Shown here: positions 6,294-6,521 of the stretch, piece by piece
How the letters are laid out: the number at the start of each line of letters is the position of its first letter
How positions within the stretch are numbered: position 1 is the stretch's first letter
NCBI GenBank assembly: GCA_025464585.1
Contig: JAODGL010000069.1
Span: forward strand, 1 to 6,521
Origin: Methanosarcinales archaeon
GTDB lineage: Archaea; Halobacteriota; Syntropharchaeia; Alkanophagales; Methanospirareceae
Length of the DNA stretch: 6,521 bases
Reading direction: 5' to 3'
Position numbers and translations under genes: made by a program
Notes under the pieces: generated by a model
What the model saw: only the letters and a program-made list of their open reading frames with translations
What the model was told of the DNA's origin: nothing
The model's database searches: none

Positions 6294-6521
6294 TTATTTC
6301 CCTCCCAATACCTCCTCATACACGCTTAAGGTCATTCTTGCGATATTATCCCACAAAAATCCTTCCACTGTCTTTTTTCCAATCGCGCCCATCCATCTCG
6401 CACGGTTTAAATCGCCAAATATGCTCCTTAATCCCCCCGCAATTGAATCCGGATTGGCATCCACCTTCAGTCCGTTTACCTTATGCCAGACGTAATCAAA
6501 GCCATTACGCGTTACTATAAT
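6294..6521 (-). CDS. GT4 family glycosyltransferase, C-terminal fragment (cut by window edge)
   Basis: The bottom strand is open from the right edge to TAA (6296-6294), giving the last 75 residues of a protein whose start lies outside the window. The fragment shows the end of a GT-B C-terminal domain as in GlgA-like GT4 enzymes: NGFDYVWHKVNGLKVDANPDSIAGGLRSI (fragment residues 6-34, given in part), then DLNRARWMGAIGKK (37-50), FLWDNIARMTLSVYEEVL (55-72) and a short tail. The HxVNGLKV, PDSIA and FxWDxIA...VYEE pattern is the usual closing region of this family, and the three top-strand GT4 proteins end similarly. The catalytic motifs are off the window, so activity cannot be judged. It is the first visible gene of the bottom-strand operon, 3 bases upstream of the DUF2111 start. 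It is a separate GT4 gene, not part of the tandem pair. Confidence 0.8.
   Translation of the reverse strand: MIVTRNGFDYVWHKVNGLKVDANPDSIAGGLRSIFGDLNRARWMGAIGKKTVEGFLWDNIARMTLSVYEEVLGGK
6300..6306 (-). promoter_or_regulatory. Shine-Dalgarno for DUF2111 gene
   Basis: On the bottom strand GGGAGGG lies 9 bases before ATG 6290, within the last codons of the upstream GT4 gene. It supports this start for the DUF2111 protein. Confidence 0.5.

Noticed and set aside
5980..6495. Top-strand frame of 171 codons
   Set aside because: It is antisense to the DUF2111 gene and the GT4 fragment, both supported by family motifs.
1..6521. CRISPR arrays, tRNA or rRNA genes, insertion sequences
   Set aside because: No short regularly spaced repeats, cloverleaf-like sequence, transposase or terminal inverted repeats were seen.

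Overview
The window looks like archaeal chromosome, most likely from a euryarchaeal methanogen-related or ANME-type lineage. The reasons are archaeal-style Shine-Dalgarno sequences (GGAGGTG), poly-T termination signals, tightly packed operons, and archaeal versions of a GH57 amylase, GlgA-like GT4 glycosyltransferases and a DUF2111 protein. The lineage call is an inference from remembered families, not from a search.

Top strand, 1-5476: one tightly packed operon of five genes. Two tandem GT4 glycosyltransferase paralogues come first (the first cut by the left edge, the second at 1202-2467). They are followed by a GH57 alpha-amylase/4-alpha-glucanotransferase-like enzyme (2473-3990), a 65-residue winged-helix protein (4008-4205) and a third, more distant GT4 enzyme (4202-5476). 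Gaps are 3, 5 and 17 bases, then a 4-base overlap. The set fits storage alpha-glucan (glycogen) metabolism: GT4 enzymes would build alpha-1,4-glucan and the GH57 enzyme would trim or rearrange it.

Bottom strand, 6521 down to 5638: a convergent three-gene operon. It holds the C-terminal end of another GT4 enzyme (6294-6521, cut by the right edge), a DUF2111 protein (5883-6290) and an 82-residue protein with two predicted membrane segments (5638-5886). The gap is 3 bases, then a 4-base ATGA overlap. The two operons meet at a 161-base spacer with a T-rich dyad near 5481-5505 that could terminate transcription in both directions.

The most striking point is the second GT4 paralogue (1202-2467). 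It is about two-thirds identical to its neighbour and its frame is intact. Even so, it has replaced several residues that the GlgA/GT4 family uses for catalysis and sugar-nucleotide binding. It has also gained five cysteines within 33 residues at the donor-site loops, where the neighbour has none. This suggests a duplicated glycosyltransferase turned into a non-catalytic or differently working partner, possibly a metal-, disulfide- or redox-responsive subunit. That interpretation is a hypothesis; the substitutions are seen directly.
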